A stretch of DNA of 64,000 nucleotides from Flaccisagitta enflata (GCA_965153355.1 OZ231127.1:66092001-66156000), one strand, 5' to 3'; counted from the first letter of the stretch, positions 46,019 through 57,379 are shown. Notes: generated by a model from the sequence alone, not told the origin. Translations and numbers: made by a program.

Positions 46019-46463
46019 TTTTAGTCGCGTGCAACCCGCTTTGTCCATCTATCACATTTTACTTTTTAGATGCGTCCTCGCATCTCTATAATAGGCTGTG
46101 TCTGTTGGTCTGTCGGTCGGTCTGTCGGTTGGTAACGCATTCATTAAAAACGTCAAAATTAAACATTTTTTCAACAGAAAAGTGGTTCTGACCCAGTAAA
46201 AGAAGCATACATCTAGTAATTCATTCATTAAATCATTAATTCATTCACAAATGACATTCATTCATAAAAAAACATTCATTCATAAAAAACATTCATTCAT
46301 AAAAAACGTTCATTCAAAGAGGACGCATCGTTGGCCTACTTGGCCTTGTTTTTTCAAATTTTATTTTTTTACCTCACTGCTCCAGCCCAATTAGTCTGGT
46401 GACCTCAAATATGGCCCCTGCCTACCCGCACGCGACTGGGGTAGCCGTGTATCCGGCCTTGTT
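46019..46463 (-). mobile_element. Family A element with a family C2 element inserted in it
   Basis: The outer ends are TTTTTAGTCGCGTGCAACCC and GTAGCCGTGTATCCGGCCTT, with GACCTCAAATATGGCCCCTG between. The run CACATTTTACTTTTT...AAATTTTATTTTTTT is split by the C2 element. Confidence 0.88.
46067..46350 (-). mobile_element. ACGG-hairpin element, family C2, nested
   Basis: Minus strand: AACAAGGCCAAGTAGGCCAA, GATGCGTCC (reverse of 46321-46329), ATTCATTC-type core, (ACCG)n, ACAGCCTATTATAGA, hairpin GATGCGAGGACGCATC (reverse of 46069-46084), TAAAAA. Flanking bases show no clear target duplication. Confidence 0.9.
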
Positions 46464-46861
46464 CTTCCTCGAATAGCTCGTCTGTCTTGTTTTTCTTCTC
46501 CTTCCTCGCTCTCTTCATCTCTCGTCCACTTACTCTGCCTCCTCTCGTCCTTCCTCTTTTGCTTGCCTTCCCCGCTCTTCCACGGGCCTTTCTTAGAAGA
46601 AGAGCCTTTGAATTTGACGATATGTTCTCCCCCTCATGTGCACCAAATTCATTTAAATGATTGGTTTTGGTTACTCTTACTTTTATGATAATTCTACCTA
46701 CAGTATGATTGTTTTCGTTCGTAACATTTCATGACAACATAACTTGAAAACTTGTTGAGATAATCATATTTTGAAAAAAGGTAGTGAAAGATATTTAAAA
46801 TACATTTAATGATATTAAAATCCCAAGACTTTTCAACAAAATTTTGATCCAGATTGGATCA

Positions 46862-47181
46862 TAAGGTGCGACGTGTAGATCGTTGAACGAATGCGTTACC
46901 GACCGACCAACCGACCAACCAACAGACACAGCCAGTTATAGAGGTGCTTTGTAGCACCTAAAAAGGTAGAAAAAACATACAGAATTTCATAATCAAAAAG
47001 ACATTCTTTGGTTGGTTTTGAAATTAACTCTAACTGGAACAGCAACAGCAACACTCAATCGAAAACAAATTGGACTATGCCCGAACATCCATGTCTGCTA
47101 TCTTTAAGGCGCATCTATGCGCCACTGCTTTCCGGCTTCCTCTTTGTTCGTATCCTTTTCTTTGTTTGTTCAATCCTTGAC
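46862..47181 (+). repeat. Duplicated segment X, copy 2
   Basis: Second copy of 42471-42790, sitting between the two Y copies. It joins Y at AATCCTTGAC, bases present in both segments. Confidence 0.92.
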
Positions 47182-48075
47182 TTTGTCTTTTCCCCCTCCA
47201 TCTCCTCGGTGTCTTTGCGTCTACTAGACGGCGCCTCTTTTTAGTCGCGTGCAACCCGCTTTGTCCATCTATCACATTTTACTTTTTAGATGCGTCCTCG
47301 TATCTCTATAATAGGCTGTGTCCGTTGGTCTGTCGGTCGGTCTGTCGGTTGGTAACGCATTCATTAAAAACATCAAAATTAAACATTTTTTCAACAGAAA
47401 AGTGGTTCTGACCCAGTAAAAGAAGCATACATCTAGTAATTCATTCATTAAATCATTAATTCATTCACAAATGACATTCATTCATAAAAAAACATTCATT
47501 CATAAAAAACATTCATTCATAAAAAACGTTCATTCAAAGAGGACACATCGTTGGCCTACTTGGCCTTGTTTTTTCAAATTTTATTTTTTTACCTCACTGC
47601 TCCAGCCCAATTAGTCTGGTGACCTCAAATATGGCCCCTGCCCACCCGCACGCGACTGGGGTAGCCGTGTATCCGGCCTTGTTCTTCCTCGAATAGCTCG
47701 TCTGTCTTGTTTTTCTTCTCCTTCCTCGCTCTCTTCATCTCTCGTCCACTTACTCTGCCTCCTCTCGTCCTTCCTCTTTTGCTTGCCTTCCCCGCTCTTC
47801 CACGGGCCTTTCTTAGAAGAAGAGCCTTTGAATTTGACGATATGTTCTCCCCCTCATGTGCACCAAATTCATTTAAATGATTGGTTTTGGTTACTCTTAC
47901 TTTTATGATAATTCTACCTACAGTATGATTGTTTTCGTTCGTAACATTTCATGACAACATAACTTGAAAACTTGTTGAGATAATCATATTCTGAAAAAAG
48001 GTAGTGAAAGATATTTAAAATACATTTAATGATATCAAAATCCCAAGACTTTTCAACAAAATTTTGATCCAGATT
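47173..48075 (+). repeat. Tandemly duplicated segment Y, copy 2
   Basis: It includes the same A-with-C2 nest (A at 47239-47683, C2 at 47287-47570). In this copy the C2 5' motif has become GGACACATC and the hairpin arm CGTATC, so its pairing is weakened. Confidence 0.93.
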
Positions 48076-48154
48076 TCTTACTATTAGTTGTAAGGCATAT
48101 TTGGCTAAAATAAACTGTTTTTCATGTTTTGAGATAAACTGTTTTTCTTTGGAT

Positions 48155-48540
48155 TGCTCTTATTTCTAAACGATTTGACCTACAAATACCAGGTTGGTCT
48201 CAAATGAAAGATAATTTGAAGTAGTTTTAGAAAATAAAAAGAAAGAAACCTTTTTTGGAAACACATATTATAAAAAACATGAAATAAATGGGATCATTTT
48301 TAAAGATTTAATAAAAATACCTGCTTATATGTAATAATTTGTATACAAAACATCAAATCAGTGCTTACACTTTTTTCATTTTATAAGAGACTTTTTTATA
48401 AGAGATACGAAGCTGAGATTCTATGAAAATTTAAGAACAAAATAAAAGACAGCTCAGGCTGACTTTTGCCTCAGTCAGATTTTTTTCCCTCTGTTGCAAG
48501 AGAGAGAGCAGTAAAAATAGAAGTTAGTTGTAGTAGTAGC

Positions 48541-48587
<47 letters not shown>

Positions 48588-48858
48588 AAGTAGTAGTATC
48601 AGTAGTAGTAATATTAGTATCAGTAATAGTAATAGTAATAATGAATCAAGTCAGGGAAAAATAAGAACAAATTAAGAGAATTTGAGGCTGAAAATGATTT
48701 GCCATTTCAGAACACACAGGCTGAGTTGAAAAAAGGTTGTCTCTTATAAGATAAAAAAAGTGTACTTTTCAGAAAACCTAAAAACTAGATCAAATTATCT
48801 TTCATTTGAGACCAATCTGGCATCTGTAGCTCAAACCGTTTAGAAACAAGAACAATTT
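48155..48858. mobile_element. Foldback of the GACCAATCTGG family, interrupted
   Basis: TCTAAACGATTTGACC and CCAGGTTGGTCTCAAATGAA at the left pair with TTCATTTGAGACCAATCTGG and CAAACCGTTTAGA at the right. The MITE at 48368 lies between the arms. Confidence 0.75.
48368..48762. mobile_element. TA-flanked MITE carrying an (AGT)n array
   Basis: CACTTTTTTCATTTTATAAG and CTTATAAGATAAAAAAAGTG ends, TA at both sides. Inverted relative to 4817-5255. The (AGT)n core is at about 48528-48640; the poly-S frame is an artefact. Confidence 0.85.
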
Positions 48859-49121
48859 AAAGGTAACCAGTCCATCTGTTAAATTTTCCCAAATTTTTCA
48901 TTTTGATAATTTGTCAAGTTGGTCCTGTTGTTCATTTTTTCATGAGAGAATCAAATTTTTCTAAGTAGATCCTTTGATTGATATGTTATAAAATATATTT
49001 TCATAGTCTTTTAGGATCTTTTTTCAGAATTCAATCATTTCAATTACTTTAAGAATTATGTTGTCATGAAACGTTACAAACGAAAACAATCATACTGTAG
49101 AACCAAAGAGATTAGGGATTT

Positions 49122-50300
49122 TACGGTCAGGATTCCCGGTTGCAAAAAGCTTAAAGAAAATAAAAGAAAATGGACACTTCACTGATTTTTGCACAAAGGA
49201 CCTAAAAAACTGTAGAACGTAAATCTGATATTCATTTTGACCTAACTTGAGCCAAAAAAATTAGAAACGTTTTTTTGTGCTCATAACAGCTATTTTTCTT
49301 TAAAGAATGGTATAAAATGAAATATTTTGAACTTGTTTTGTACTGAAACAAAATAGCAATAGCAATTGATACTTGAATGAACCTAGAATGATTTTGAATA
49401 GGGCTACAAGGTTCAAAAATTGCGTTAAAATCCTCAAAAATGGAAAAATGACCCAAAACAAAAAAAAATCTTATAACTGATATTTTGGAAAAATTTCTAA
49501 GGGTAAGTAAGATATGCTATCAGTATGAATTTCATTGATATACTCGAAAAAATATATGTTATGGGGGAAAAACCCAAAACTGCAATATGCAAATGAGATC
49601 AGATGCAAATTTTGTAAAAATTGTGTAAAAACATAAAAAATTGAATCAGCACAGTGCAAATGATCAAAATACATCAGTATAAGTCAGTATCAACCGAAAA
49701 ATATAAAAAAAAGTTAGTGTTTTTGTAACAGATAACACATTTTTTTACTTAAAACAAGGCCAACACCTATAAGTCGCGTGTGAGACTTACAGACAAAGAG
49801 TGACTTAGAATGACTTAGAATGACTTTCAATGACTTAGAATGACCTAAAATGACCAAAATTGACTTAAAATGACTAAAAAAACAAAAAACCAAAAATAAC
49901 TTAAAATAACTTAAAATAACTTAAAATGACTTAAAATGACTTAAAATGACTTAGACTGACTCAAAATGACTTAGAATAACTATTAATGACTTAAAATGAC
50001 TTGAAATGACCTAAGAGTTGACGTTTTAGTACAAAAAAGTAAAGTGTGACGGACCGACGGACGGACGGACGGACCGACGGACGGACGGACCGACGGACTG
50101 ACGGACCGACAAAGCGGGTTGTAGAGTCGCGTGCACGCGACTAAAAACGTTTATGATTTTTTTGGCTCAAGTTAGGTCAGAATATATATCAGAATCATGT
50201 TTTACAGCCTTTTTAGGTCCCCTGTGCAAAAAACTGTCCATCGTTTTTTTTTAAAACCCTTAAAATTGAGATTTTCTCTAACCGGAATCCTGACCGTTTA
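49122..50300. mobile_element. Foldback element containing an ACGG-hairpin element
   Basis: TACGGTCAGGATTCCCGGTT at the left pairs with AACCGGAATCCTGACCGT at the right; ATTTTGACCTAACTTGAGCC pairs with GGCTCAAGTTAGGTCAGAAT. The family A element at 49753-50146 lies next to the inner edge of the right arm. Confidence 0.82.
49753..50146 (+). mobile_element. ACGG-hairpin element, subfamily A3 with a decamer core
   Basis: It starts AACAAGGCCAACACCTATAA with GTCGCGTGT. The core is degenerate TGACTTAAAA decamers (49800-50015). Then (ACGG/ACCG)n, CAAAGCGGGTTGTAGAG, hairpin GTCGCGTGCACGCGAC, TAAAAA. Confidence 0.9.
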
Positions 50301-50947
50301 GATCCATTACGTCATGGTGTACAGGAACAAGAAATTTTGGTTTCATTTTACTTTTTACTTGTAATATAGATTTATAATCAAAAAATATCATTAAGATTTC
50401 ACTTAAGTATTTTTGATATAATCTATAAGGTGTTTTACAAATGTTTAAAACCCAGAATACTGACTATTGTTTCATAACGATCAGAAATAAAAATTTAATC
50501 TTTGAATTCCTTAGAAAAATGGTGAACAAAATTTCAAAATGTTGTTTGGTGAAATTATATCACAGCCTCAAGAAAGAAAATTTTGCATTTCTAAGAACAT
50601 GGCCCTTTTCTCGTATTTTCCAAAAAAAAAAGCCATGTGTTTAGAGATGCAAATTTATTTATTTCTATGCAATGATATAATTTCACCTAACAGGAGTGAG
50701 ATGACAAAGTATAATTTTCTGTATAAAATCTTTTTTTTTCCACCTTTTTTCAATACTTTATATAGAACAAATCTGTATATCAGAGATTATCTATGCAAAA
50801 ATTTGTTGTTCAACATCTAAAAAATGTTTTTTCAATAAAAAAAAATTAAAAGAAATAATATAAAAAATATCTAAAAAATTGTAATGACACATGAAATTTC
50901 TTCTTCCCGTACACTGAGTCTGCTTTATTTTTGGAGGTTGTGTTAAA
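50301..50947. other. Unassigned spacer
   Basis: Very AT-rich; the frames at 50441-50820 are of low coding character. Confidence 0.5.
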
Positions 50948-51144
50948 ATTTAACGCGGGGTTACAGTATGGGGACGGGTGGGCAGGGGCTTACAACCCCG
51001 TCCCACACCCCCCCCCCCTTGCACACCCCTTACACGCACACAACCTTAAATTATGATAAATGTGCGTTTTCACACTTTTCAACTCGATCATCACACACCG
51101 ACGGACAGACGGACTAAGCTTCTTATAAAAAGCGAGTCCGCGAG
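50948..51144 (+). mobile_element. ACGG-hairpin element, family B, decayed
   Basis: TAACGCGGGGTTACAGTATG, GGACGGGTGGGCAGGGGC, GACGGACAGACGG, ACTAAGCTTCTTATAAAAAG and a decayed end GCGAGTCCGCGAGC, directly abutting a family A element. Confidence 0.75.
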
Positions 51145-51350
51145 CAACAAGGCCGTAAATACGGCTACATAAGTCGCGTGCAGGTGGGTAGGGGCCGTGA
51201 TAAAAAAAGGAGTTTTAAGCAGTTGGGCAGGAGCAGTGACATAAAAACCGCATGTAAACGCCAAAAAAAGCTAACGTGGATGGACCGACAGACAAACTGA
51301 CCAACTGTCTGACATACCGGGTCATAGAGTAGCGTAGCACACGACTAAAA
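51145..51350 (+). mobile_element. ACGG-hairpin element, family A
   Basis: AACAAGGCCGTAAATACGGC, GTCGCGTGC, TTGGGCAGGAGCAGTGACAT, GACCGACAG tract, hairpin AGCGTAGCACACGACTAAAA. Confidence 0.85.
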
Positions 51351-51417
51351 CGTTGGTTTTACTTTTAGGTCGTTTTAGCCGCCAAATCGGATCACTCCAC
51401 TCATGAAATTGGACCTG

Positions 51418-51600
51418 AAATCAATTATTAATTATCAATTATCAATTATCAATTATCAATTATCAATTATCAATTATCAATTATCAATATTCAATTATCA
51501 ATGATCAATGATCAATGATCAATGATCAATGATCAATGATCAATGATCAATGATCAATTATCAATTATCAATTATCAATTATCAATGTTCACTGATCAAT
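51418..51600. repeat. Heptamer satellite (CAATTAT)n / (CAATGAT)n
   Basis: A block of CAATTAT units, a block of CAATGAT units, then CAATTAT units again. Confidence 0.93.
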
Positions 51601-51672
51601 TATTGAACTAGAGCTCAAAAGCTAAACAGTAGTCAGTAGTGCAGTGCGCATGCTAGTGTCATCATTCGTTTA

Positions 51673-52197
51673 CAGTCAGTGGACAAAACAAAATAGGTAG
51701 AGAGCTCGCTCTGTTGGTTTTGATCCAACCTGCTGTTATCAAACAGCAGGCTGTAAACAACAACTGGTTGTAAGAATTACAGCCGGCTGTCATACTACAA
51801 AGTCGGCAAAAATCAAACTTTCACTAGATAGAATGAGACCTGCAAATTCATAATCCTGGTGAAATTCTGACAAGTTTGATATGTCACAACATATACTTTT
51901 ATATGAAAATAAATTTTTTTATCAATGTTTAATACAGTTATAATACAATGTTTAAAGATTATTTCTTATAAAAAGTGTTAAGTGTGATATTTCAAACTTC
52001 TCAGAATTTCATCAGGATTATGAATATGCTAGTCACGTTCTATTCTATTTAAGTTGGATTTTTGCCAACTTTGTAAGATGACAGCCGGCTGTAATTTTCA
52101 CAACCAGTTTTGTTTACAGCCTGCTGTTTGATAACAGTAGGTTGGATCAAAGCCAATAGAGTAGGGTCCCTATCTATTTTGTTTTGTCCACTGACTG
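51673..52197. mobile_element. 525-bp foldback MITE of the CAGTCAGTGGACAAAAC family
   Basis: CAGTCAGTGGACAAAACAAA pairs with TTTTGTTTTGTCCACTGACT. Further in, CAACCTGCTGTTATCAAACA pairs with TGTTTGATAACAGTAGGTTG, and TTACAGCCGGCTGTCAT pairs with ATGACAGCCGGCTGTAA. Confidence 0.88.
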
Positions 52198-52762
52198 TTT
52201 AGTATAGATTTGAGAGCATTTCAAAGATGAGGCTGATAAGGGTAGTTTTGCATTCTGAAATTTTGGGGGTAATTTTGACACTTTTCATATCAAATAGAAA
52301 GATGGGAGAACGGAATTAACCGAAAGAAAATACATTTTACTCCTCTGCTCAGACAACAGAGAAATGAATTTTATACACGAGTTAAGTTTTGAGCCGAAAC
52401 AGAAAAAAACGTGAATCGTCTTTCATTGCATTTATAAAGGATTAGTTTTAATGAGCCAAAAAAGGATCCACCCAGCCAAAGGCACAGAAAAAGGAGAAAG
52501 AAAAAAAAAGAGACAGAGGAAGAAACAGACCGAGTGAGAGACCCTTAAAACGTTTCTCCGTAAAAGATTTTCTCTTTTTTTCTGCTTTTTGGGGAGCACC
52601 TGCAGTGAACGTAAGTTTGTCCTGTTTGAATATCTTACATGTACAAGAGCCAAATATGTACTATTACCTTCCGATCCGGTTTGGACGCGCCATCGAATTA
52701 CAACAAAAAAAAAAAAGCAGAAAAACCAGAAAAACAACAGCAACAGTAACAACAGCATTAGC
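52198..52762. other. Unassigned spacer
   Basis: A-rich. No supported gene. Confidence 0.45.

Positions 52763-52851
<89 letters not shown>
52763..52851. repeat. (CAA)n microsatellite
   Basis: Uninterrupted CAA array. Confidence 0.95.
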
Positions 52852-53154
52852 CCATTAAACGACGCTGTCTTATAATTTACGTTGATTCAAATTGTTTTCT
52901 AGCATGATCTGGAGGTCAATATAGTACCATGCAATCCCTATTGGGAACGTGTTTCCACAGCAGCTGCTTATGATATTGATTGAGATGTCCCTTTAAGTTT
53001 AATCGTATAAATGCAAATTATCATTCCTCTTTTTTTTTCTCTCTTTTTGTCTACTTTTTTATCTTTTTATGCTCTCTATTCTAGACGGAATCTACTGCAT
53101 CTCTCTGCCCATTTTTGTGTCTGACGAAATTACTACAACAATTCCTCTCTTTCT

Positions 53155-53295
<141 letters not shown>

Positions 53296-53319
53296 AAAAC
53301 TGCGAGAGGTTGTGAATTG

Positions 53320-53540
53320 CATTGATGCTTCCGGAGCTCGCGAAGTTGTCGTTGTGTCGCCTTTTTAACGAAGGCGCCGCTGTCGCCGTCGCTGTCACTG
53401 TACCGTCGCTGTCACCGTCGCCGTTGCTGTCACCGCTGCCGTCGCTTTCGCCGCTGCGTAAGGCTCTCGTTTCCGCTGCCGGCGACATCCAAGTTGCTTC
53501 CGTCATCGAAATTTGACGTCACAAAAAACGACGTCATCAG
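53320..53540. promoter_or_regulatory. CpG-rich stretch with CRE sites
   Basis: Degenerate GTCGCC/GCTGTC repeats, then TGACGTCA at 53514-53521 and GACGTCA at 53530-53536. The minus frame across it is a G/D/S-rich artefact or a low-complexity exon. A promoter is an inference from composition only. Confidence 0.3.
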
Positions 53541-53804
53541 CAATCGATGATGGAAATCCATAAACAAGAGTCTTCAGTCTAGGCTAGTCTTGACAATTCA
53601 GCGCAATTTCACTTCTTCAATAATGATTTTTTTGGCAACGGCCATTCGTTGGCCATTTTCGGGCCATTAAAACGCCGCTTTTGAGTCATGTATGTGACTT
53701 TTATATGTGTTGGCATCGTGGCCATGGGCCATTATAAGGCCATTTACAGGTACCGCTTAAACCATATATATTCAATTTATTCATCATTATCCCTCAGCTT
53801 ATAT

Positions 53805-53897
53805 CATGAGTTACCAATAAAGGCGGCTAATCGCCGTAGGAAAAAAGTCGTAAATGTCAAGAGAAAGAGAGAGAGAGAGAGACAAAGAGAGAAAAAG

Positions 53898-53938
<41 letters not shown>

Positions 53939-54151
53939 CAGAGAGTGAGAGAGAAAGAGAGACAGAGAGAGAAAGAGAGACAGAGAGAGAAAGAGAGAGA
54001 GAGAGACAGAGAGACAGAGAGGCAGGGAGGCAGAGAGGCAGAGAAAAAGAGAGACAGTGAGGCAGAGAGGCAGAGAGACAGAGAGACAGAGACGGAGAAA
54101 GAGAGAAGGAGAGACAGAGAGACAGAGAAACAGAAAGAGAGAGAGAGAATC

Positions 54152-54187
<36 letters not shown>

Positions 54188-54600
54188 AAAAAACATGAGC
54201 AAGCAGAGTGAGATGCGAGTTACCTAAAAGCTAGCATCATAAAAGCAAGTCAATGTGGGTAACAAGCTTACTTTTCTTCATTGTTTTATATGGCTCCAAA
54301 TTAGGATCAATGAAAAATATTGATCTTCAGCAAAAAAACGAAAAAATAGAAGAAAATAAAAAAAGATTCAAAAAATCATAGTTCCAAAAGTATCGATCAC
54401 ACAGAATTCTGTCTGGCGTCATCTCAAAGAGGAAAATTAGTTCTTTCTTAGCTTTTAATTTCATGCGTAGTCCCATTTGGCCTGAAAAAAGCATTAACAT
54501 TCCCAAACGCTTCATGAGAAAAAGGGAAATCCAAAAAGCTCTGCAGGTTTCAAAACGCCGAAGGTATTCTTCGACTTTTTTCCAAATGATAAAGTGGTGT
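53805..54600. mobile_element. Dispersed repeat R1, copy 2
   Basis: Left end TTACCAATAAAGGCGGCT and CGCCGTAGGAAAAAAGTCG; right part 54340-54595 matches 2290-2540. Here the middle is a GA-rich array (53860-54185) instead of CT plus a hairpin element. Confidence 0.55.
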
Positions 54601-54879
54601 GTTCAAAAGGGTCAGGGTGGGAATTACTTGATCGCATCCCTCAGAAACTTAATTCAACGAAGCGCCCACAATTTTAGCATGATATTGAGATTGGCCCCGT
54701 TTTATGACCATCTGATAAATTCCTGATAAGGCCGCCACCCATCGCGATGGTAACTAGAAATGGCCATCTCCAGTTACCATATGATCCGTTGGGAGCATCA
54801 TAGGAACGATGATTTTTCTCAGTCAGATAGCCAACTTGGTAAAACTAAACAAAACGGTAAACGATGACTACCATACGAC

Positions 54880-55271
54880 TCAAAAAAAAAGACGCACTTT
54901 TGAATGACTAATTTTGCCTATGAATATGAAAAAAACTTATGAAAATCATAGGTCATTTGAAAGCATTTTGAAAGTACTTTCATTTGGCGCCAATCTGGTA
55001 TTTCTATCTTTATTCGTTTAGGAATGGCATTAGTTTGAGTAAAAACATTGCCCATTTCAGTTTCGCAATCCCTATATAAAAATGCATTTTCACTAAATAG
55101 TGCTTCTCTTTGCAGGGCTCTAGCTTCTAAACCGTTTGAGATACAGACCTGGGATTAGTCTAGATTGAAAGATTTTTTGAAAATCTTTCAAAATGTCTTT
55201 GTCAAAAATTGTTAGAATTATTTTTGATATCTGTTTTGTCAATAAATAGATAGCTGCGTCTTTTTTTTTGA
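54880..55271. repeat. Foldback repeat
   Basis: TCAAAAAAAAAGACGCA at the left pairs with TGCGTCTTTTTTTTTGA at the right; inner CATTTGGCGCCAATCTGG relates it to the GACCAATCTGG family. Confidence 0.6.
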
Positions 55272-55282
55272 TCCACGTGGTA

Positions 55283-55459
55283 CAGTTGAACCCGGCTCTA
55301 ACGGACCCGCCACTTACGAAATTTCGCCTATAATGGTTGCAAATTCATAATCCCTTCAATTTGTTTCTTTTTATTTCCTATATTGGCTTTTACAGAATTC
55401 TACACATAACAGATGGGATTTGTTAGTCCTTTGAAATCCGTTAGAGCGGGGTCCAACTG
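55283..55459. mobile_element. pogo/Tc1-like MITE, intact TA-flanked copy
   Basis: CAGTTGAACCCGGCTCTAAC at the left and TTAGAGCGGGGTCCAACTG at the right; TA at 55281-55282 and 55460-55461. The reference copy for this family in the window. Confidence 0.85.
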
Positions 55460-55599
55460 TATTTGTAGAATAAAGTAGCTATGAAAGATAAGACCTCGCA
55501 TCCCCCCCCCCCCCCCACCCTGGTGCTCTACCATGTATGTGAGCGGTCATTTCCCATTTCCATTTCATTCTGATTCAAGTGATTTGTCGTTTCGTGTAC

Positions 55600-55917
55600 T
55601 TAACAATTTACTAAACGTTGGACATAGCTGATGATTGCAACGATTTTTTCTAACTTTCGCTTTTCTTCATCAGAAATCGCCAAACGTAAATAATCGAGTT
55701 CAAGATTATATTTGCATTGTGTAAATCCAGAGCTTGTTGTATTCCAGTTAATATTGTCCCCGATTCGAAGTAAAAGTGCGTCATCGACTTCCGCTGGAAT
55801 AACAAACGTGACATCATTTGTCACTGAGTTTGAACGTACTTTGAACGATGCGGTCGATGTAAACATGATATGAAAATTGTAAAGGATTGGCAAAAATTTT
55901 AAGGTTTTTGAGTCCAT
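55600..55917 (-). CDS. Unassigned open frame, about 105 codons
   Basis: A minus-strand frame from ATG at 55917 to a stop at 55600, with normal mixed composition and none of the low-complexity signature of most frames here. The C-terminal part is charged and possibly helical (I-S-D-E-E-K-R-K-L-E-K-I-V). I recognise no domain. It lies between two pogo-like MITEs, so it could be an exon, a single-exon gene or part of an older element. Confidence 0.3.
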   Translation of the reverse strand: MDSKTLKFLPILYNFHIMFTSTASFKVRSNSVTNDVTFVIPAEVDDALLLRIGDNINWNTTSSGFTQCKYNLELDYLRLAISDEEKRKLEKIVAIISYVQRLVNC

Positions 55918-56046
55918 AGCTCTCACTACAGCAGATCATTTTTCAACGTGTATTACAATTTGCAGTAACACCCGCATTAACGGACCCTGAAGTGACGGAA
56001 ATCTGCCTTTAATGGATAAGAAGTGTTGGTCTCTTTTAGGCCTTTT

Positions 56047-56290
56047 GTTTAGTCGCATCACTCGCATGCACCTGACTCTACAACCTGCTTAGTCCATCCG
56101 TTGGTCTGTTGGTCCATCAATCCATTGGTCCTTAGGTCCATCGGTACGTCGGTCTGTCAAACTTAACTTTTTTTATGTTTTTGGCGTTTACAGGCAGTTT
56201 TTGCATTACTGCTCCTGCCCTAATGCCCTTTTTATCACTGCCCCTGCCCACCAGCATGCGATTTAGGTATCTGTGTATCCAGCCTCGTTT
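56047..56290 (-). mobile_element. ACGG-hairpin element, family A, nested
   Basis: Plus strand: TTTAGTCGCATCACTCGCAT, CCGTTGGTCTGTTGGTCC tract, TTTGCATTACTGCTCCTGCC, GCATGCGAT, TGTATCCAGCCTCGTTT. Confidence 0.8.
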
Positions 56291-56335
56291 ACTTTCTATG
56301 TTAGCAATCAAAAAAATAAAGAAGAAGGGTTAATA

Positions 56336-56694
56336 CAAGGTGTGAACCCCCTGAAACTGTAGCACCCCCCCCCCTTCACAGATCAAACTCAGCAATAAGT
56401 AGTTTTTGTTAGGTTGTAAATTATAGCTGAGGATTATAAAAGTAGCACCACCATGGCGATTTTGAAATTTCCACTCCAAATTGGAGTTAAAGCACAAAAT
56501 CTATAATTTTATAAATATTTAAAAATAGCTGGTTTGAACACTTTTATAAGCTATATTTTGAGTTAGAGGTCAAAATTTAAAAATCGCTCCGATGGAGCCG
56601 CTTGTATTGATACAAACATTCTTTCTTCACTGTGATATATTCAGTTATGGCTGTAGGTGGTGGTGCTACAGCTTTTAAGGGGGTTCACACCTTG
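56336..56694. mobile_element. TIR element with TA duplication, nested
   Basis: CAAGGTGTGAACCCCCTGAA at the left and AAGGGGGTTCACACCTTG at the right; TA at 56334-56335 and 56695-56696. TGTAGCACC/GGTGCTACA extend the inverted repeats to about 30 bp. No frame inside. Confidence 0.9.
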
Positions 56695-56773
56695 TATTTA
56701 GCACCTCTCTGTACACCTATTAAAAGATCAAAATTGTTAATCCTTTGACATCCGTTTTTTCGGGGTTCGACTG

Positions 56774-57379
56774 TACGTGCTACTACACACATTCCGTGCT
56801 GTCGTGCATCCCCTAAATCAGTCCAATACGTTGTGATACACCCTAGCAAGGCAAGACGGGACGTGGAAGATTGACTGACAGACACCCACGGACACGCAAA
56901 AGAGGCTACTTTACGCCACAAAAATTGAAATAAAAAACTAACAAAAAAACGCAAACTTACAAAATCAATTGAAAAATAAAACATTCGACAATTGACGTCA
57001 TAAACAAGATGATGTCACATTTTCAAAAATAGCTCGGAAGCTCGATGAATAAGAACACTCAATTTCGATAGTTTTGAAAAGAAAACCGCGAAGATAAACC
57101 AATAAAAGAACTGATAACAGCAGAGAAGAAGAACAGAAGAATGTCTTTGCGTAGGCTGTAAACGTGTTTGAGCCCGAAACTAAGTTTCAAGCCGCTGCTT
57201 CCCTCTCAATCTCGGTCTCAGCATGATTCACGTCTCCTCTCTGTATTTATTTGAAAATGGAAACCTAACTCTAGTTAGTTATTTTTCTTTTTTTTCTCGC
57301 CGCCGCCCCCTACGCCTCCGCGCCGCGGCCAAATCGTCCGCCCTTCCGACGTTACGTGAATAAAATGTATACAAAGAGA
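56774..57379. other. Spacer with one CRE palindrome
   Basis: TGACGTCA at 56993-57000, close to TGATGTCA. Nothing else assigned. Confidence 0.4.

Larger units (their letters stand above)
45953..46855 (+). repeat. Tandemly duplicated segment Y, copy 1
   Basis: It matches 47173-48075 at a constant offset of 1220 with about seven substitutions that I count in 903 bp. Recent duplication. Confidence 0.93.
47921..49097. mobile_element. 1.18-kb foldback element with nested repeats, TA-flanked
   Basis: CAGTATGATTGTTTTCGTTC at the left pairs with GAAAACAATCATACTG at the right; ACATTTCATGACAACATAA pairs with TTATGTTGTCATGAAACGT further in. TA lies at 47919-47920 and 49098-49099. The Y copy 1 has only the left arm, broken at 46855. 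Confidence 0.82.
55963..56773. mobile_element. pogo/Tc1-like MITE with two elements inserted
   Basis: Left end CAGTAACACCCGCATTAACG and right end CGGGGTTCGACTG, TA following. Inside are a family A element and a separate TIR element. Confidence 0.7.
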
